Shown: piece by piece, positions 6,338 to 8,532 of the stretch | Layout of the letters: each line of letters starts with the position of its first letter | How positions within the stretch are numbered: position 1 is the stretch's first letter | From: an uncultured Chloroflexota bacterium | GTDB taxonomy: Bacteria > Chloroflexota > Limnocylindria > Limnocylindrales > CSP1-4 | DNA: 8,532 bases | Direction: 5' to 3' | NCBI GenBank assembly: GCA_903928275.1 | Contig: CAIYQJ010000028.1 | Coordinates: 1-8,532, forward strand | Notes under the pieces: generated by a model | Database searches by the model: none | What the model saw: the letters and a program-made list of their open reading frames with translations, nothing else | What the model was told of the DNA's origin: nothing | Made by a program: the position numbers and the translations under genes

Positions 6338-7351
6338 TCAGCCATGCCCGGTCGTGAGGTTCTCGGTGCCCAGCGCCCGCGCATAGATCGCCACGGCGAT
6401 CAGGATGCCTGCCAGGAGGATGAAGCTCAGCGCGGATGCGGCGGGATAGTCGTTCTGGACGAGGAACTTGTTCTGGATGACGTTGCCGATCATCGAGGTG
6501 GTGGGGTTGCCGAGGTACTCCGCGTTCACGTAGTCGCCGATGGCGGGGATGAACGTGAGGAGTGATCCGGCGAAGACCCCGGGCAGCGACAGCGGGAACG
6601 TGACGCGCGTGAACGATTCCGAGATGAAGGCCCAGCCGATGATGGCGCCGGCGATCGCCCACGAGGCCGCCCAGATCGGGACCGGGTACTCGAAGATGTA
6701 GCCGAGGACGCCGCCGAGGACGCCGCCCACCAGGAGGCCGGCGATCGCGCCGCCGGGCCGCCAGGGGCCGGCGTAGAGGTCCTTGGCGGCTTCGACGAGC
6801 CGATGGTCGATCTTCTCGACCGCGACGTAGATCGGCAGGGTCATGAACGGCAGGAAGTTGTACGTGATGCCGGAGACGACAGCGATGGGCTCGGCGAGGA
6901 GGCGGAATTCCGGCGGCAGGATCCCGACCGCCTTGAGCGGTCCAAGGATGATCCCGTTGTCGCTGAGGATGAGCTTCCAGCTGATCGTGCGGAGGAGGAA
7001 GCTCGTGAAGAACGGCGCGACGACGAGGAAGAGGAGGAGCGCCTTGTAGCGGCCGCCCTTGAACGCGATCGTGTAGGCGAGCGGGTAGGCGATGAGGAAG
7101 GTCAGGAGTGTCGCGGCGGCCGCGTAGAGGATCGAGCGGATGAACTGCGCGGACGACGCGCTCAGGGCGTCGGGGTAGTTCGTCCAGTTCGAGAGCGAGA
7201 AGGTGAACCCGGTCTCCAGCGTCCCCGACCAGAACGACGCGATGAACATCTGGATGCTGGGGTACAGGTAGAAGACGATGAGCCACAGCATGCCGGGCGC
7301 GAGCAGCGCATACGGCACGACCCACTTGTGGCGCTTGATCCAGCCGCCCAT
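6338..7351 (-). CDS. potB: Polyamine-type ABC transporter permease (PotB-like) with a large insertion in the EAA loop
   Basis: This 337-aa inner-membrane channel subunit is a partner of PotC. The N-terminal membrane helix (about 11-31), periplasmic loop (LSNWTNYPDAL) and later helices (about 70-95, 103-125, 150-175, 258-280, 308-330) match the PotB pattern. Family members usually have about 275-300 residues; the excess is explained by one segment. The EAA motif starts normally (EAAKDLYAGPWR, E187-R198) but its second half (FTRVTFPLSLPGV, from F247) comes only after 48 extra hydrophobic residues (199-246). The frame is intact with normal codon use. The ATG at 7351 is preceded by a GGAGAGAGG purine run, and 42 nt separate it from the potD stop. 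It probably functions, but how the ATPase docks on a split loop is unclear. Confidence 0.88.
   Translation of the reverse strand: MGGWIKRHKWVVPYALLAPGMLWLIVFYLYPSIQMFIASFWSGTLETGFTFSLSNWTNYPDALSASSAQFIRSILYAAAATLLTFLIAYPLAYTIAFKGGRYKALLLFLVVAPFFTSFLLRTISWKLILSDNGIILGPLKAVGILPPEFRLLAEPIAVVSGITYNFLPFMTLPIYVAVEKIDHRLVEAAKDLYAGPWRPGGAIAGLLVGGVLGGVLGYIFEYPVPIWAASWAIAGAIIGWAFISESFTRVTFPLSLPGVFAGSLLTFIPAIGDYVNAEYLGNPTTSMIGNVIQNKFLVQNDYPAASALSFILLAGILIAVAIYARALGTENLTTGHG
6614..6757 (-). other. In-frame 48-residue Gly-zipper insertion within the PotB EAA loop
   Basis: This segment encodes residues 199-246 of PotB, between the two halves of the ATPase-docking motif. Glycines recur every fourth residue (G201, G205, G209, G213, G217) in a first hydrophobic stretch; a Pro-containing turn (EYPVPIW, 221-227) follows; then comes a second hydrophobic stretch with AIAG and G235-xxx-G239. 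This would suit a two-helix membrane hairpin, which returns the chain to the cytoplasm and preserves the topology of the remaining helices. Removing it restores a conventional EAA loop. The boundaries are accurate to one or two residues. Confidence 0.75.
6701..6724. repeat. Perfect 12-nt tandem repeat (two copies) inside the PotB insertion
   Basis: GCCGAGGACGCC occurs at 6701-6712 and again at 6713-6724 with no mismatch. On the minus strand it encodes overlapping GVLG units in the Gly-zipper helix. It keeps the four-residue glycine spacing, so copy-number change would lengthen the helix by one heptad-like step without breaking the frame. A related 12-nt match, GCCGGCGATCGC, encodes the AIAG in each of the two hydrophobic stretches. 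Confidence 0.8.
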
Positions 7352-7393
7352 CCGCCTCTCTCCGGCCCGCGATCCGCGTCGTCCGCCGCGGCG

Positions 7394-8532
7394 TCAGACG
7401 CCGCTCAGCTTCGCGAACTTCTGGTTGAAGTAGGCCTCGTCGGCCTCCGAGAGCGCGCCGAACGTGTGGAGCCGCTTCACGACGTCGGCGGGCGGGAAGA
7501 TGAGAGGGTTGTTCGCGATGGCCGGGTTGTCCTTGAGGAGGATCTTGTCCGTCCCCTGCACCGGGGTGAGGTAGTTCACGTAGGCGGTGACGAGGGCGGC
7601 GACCGCGGGCTGGTAGTAGTAGTCCATGAGCATCTCGGCGGTGCCCTTGTGGACGGCGCCCTTCGGGATCATCGAGTTGTCGGTCCAGAGCATTCCGCCC
7701 TCGTCCGCCACGGTGAACGCGAGGTCCTTGTTGTCGATGAGCGCCTGGATCATGTCGCCGGACCACGCCATCGCGAGCACCGCGTCGCCCTTCGTGAGGT
7801 CCGTGGCGTACTCGTTGCCCTTGAAGGCGCGGACGATGCTGGCGTCGACCGCCTTCTGCATCTCCGCGACTGCCGCGTCCGCGTCCGCCCTCGTGGGGTT
7901 CTCGGGGTTCAGGCCCAGATTGAGCATCGTGAGGCCGATCGCGTCGCGCATCTCGGAGAGGTAGTCGACCTTCCCGTTCCACCTCGGATCGGCCGTAAAG
8001 AGGGCGGCAAGGCTCGTGAGTGCGCCAGTCACCTTCTTGTCGTACCCCAGGCCGGTCATGCCGGACTGCCACGGCGCGTGGTGCTTCATGTCCGGGTCCC
8101 ACGCGAGGTTCCTGTAGACGTCCTTCACGTTCGCGGTGAAGTTCGGCATGTTCGCGAGGTTGAGCTCCTCGGTCCAGCCGAGCCGGATGAGCCGCGCGGC
8201 CATCCAGTCGGTCATCGTGATGATGTCCCAGCCGGTGTCCTGCCCGGCCTGGAGCGCGGGCTTGATCGTGCCGAAGAACGAGTTGTTGTCGTCGATGACT
8301 TCCTGGTAGTTGACGGTGGTGCCGTACTTCGCCTTGAAGGCCTCCAGCGTCGGGAACTTCTTCGTCGTGGAGTCGTAGTCCATGTAGTAGGTCCAGTTCG
8401 CCCAGTTGACCTCGGCGGAAGGCGTGGCACCGGCCTCGGCGGAGGCGGTCGCGGTGGCCTCGGCGGAGGCGGCGGCCGAAGCGGCGGCGCTGGCGCTCGG
8501 CGCTTCGCTCGCTGCGGCGCTCGGAGCCGTGG
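7394..8532 (-). CDS. potD: Polyamine-type substrate-binding protein (PotD-like), N-terminus beyond the window
   Basis: The frame is open from its stop at 7394 to the window edge, giving 378 residues without a start. It is the periplasmic or lipid-anchored binding subunit that captures substrate for PotB/PotC. The visible N-terminal part (8411-8530) is an Ala/Ser/Glu/Thr-rich linker typical after a lipobox; the mature domain begins near VNWANWTYYMD. Segments matching the E. coli PotD polyamine site are recognisable: the aromatic NWTYYMD, LSEMRDAIG (Glu at 7952-7954, Asp at 7943-7945), AWSGD (Trp at 7763-7765) and WTDN (Trp at 7685-7687, Asp at 7679-7681). These acidic and aromatic residues bind the amines in known PotDs, so a polyamine ligand is likely. 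An internal Met at 8383 falls inside the mature domain and is not the start. Confidence 0.88.
   Translation of the reverse strand, partial: TAPSAAASEAPSASAAASAAASAEATATASAEAGATPSAEVNWANWTYYMDYDSTTKKFPTLEAFKAKYGTTVNYQEVIDDNNSFFGTIKPALQAGQDTGWDIITMTDWMAARLIRLGWTEELNLANMPNFTANVKDVYRNLAWDPDMKHHAPWQSGMTGLGYDKKVTGALTSLAALFTADPRWNGKVDYLSEMRDAIGLTMLNLGLNPENPTRADADAAVAEMQKAVDASIVRAFKGNEYATDLTKGDAVLAMAWSGDMIQALIDNKDLAFTVADEGGMLWTDNSMIPKGAVHKGTAEMLMDYYYQPAVAALVTAYVNYLTPVQGTDKILLKDNPAIANNPLIFPPADVVKRLHTFGALSEADEAYFNQKFAKLSGV
8432..8473. repeat. 24-nt spaced direct repeat in the PotD linker
   Basis: A 17-nt sequence (GGCCTCGGCGGAGGCGG) occurs at 8432-8448 and at 8456-8472, a 24-nt period. In the protein it gives repeated ASAEA units in the Ala/Ser-rich linker. 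It most likely reflects slippage in a low-complexity tether rather than a regulatory site. Confidence 0.6.

Noticed and set aside
7352..7393. Hairpin CGCG-ATC-CGCG between potD and potB
   Set aside because: It has a four-base stem in a 42-nt spacer; an mRNA stability element is possible but not supported.
4389..8102. A 1237-codon open frame on the minus strand crossing potD, potB, potC and part of the aminotransferase
   Set aside because: It lies in the wrong frame of four well-supported genes, is extremely Arg/Pro/Gly-rich with no recognisable domain, and is explained by the scarcity of stop codons in very high-GC DNA.

Overview
The window is high-GC bacterial DNA (about 70% GC by eye, with G or C in most third codon positions). 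Two proteins have lipoprotein-like N-termini: one with a visible lipobox and one with an Ala/Ser/Glu-rich linker at the window edge. Together with GC-rich spacers and sparse promoters, this suggests a high-GC, Gram-positive-like lineage such as Chloroflexota (Limnocylindria-like) or Actinomycetota. That placement is inference; no rRNA or marker gene is present. I see no tRNA, rRNA, CRISPR array or insertion sequence.

Left half, plus strand. A possible C-terminal scrap of an upstream gene ends at 32. A long class II aldolase-family protein (181-1584) follows. A second cluster runs from 1745 to 3986 with very tight junctions: an 84-aa unknown protein overlaps (ATGA) a purple-acid-phosphatase-like lipoprotein; 18 nt later a 30-codon micro-ORF reads like the first residues of an FAD-binding protein; that micro-ORF overlaps (GTGA) a HisN-like inositol-monophosphatase-family enzyme. 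The ATGA and GTGA overlaps suggest one translationally coupled unit built around two phosphatases.

Right half, minus strand, convergent with the left. Read in the direction of transcription it is potD (its start lies beyond 8532), potB, potC, then a class III PLP aminotransferase. This is a polyamine-type ABC importer followed by an enzyme suited to catabolism of putrescine, GABA or a related omega-amine. The ATPase (potA) is not in the window. A TAGAAT box just upstream of the aminotransferase could give it its own promoter.

The most unusual feature is in potB. A 48-residue, Gly-zipper-like hydrophobic segment (144 nt, in frame) is inserted inside the EAA loop, the part of an ABC permease that normally docks the ATPase. 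Other points of interest are the flavoprotein-like micro-ORF, the coupled 84-aa protein, a six-cysteine insert in the aminotransferase, and an aldolase with long terminal extensions that lacks the usual NxDTD motif.
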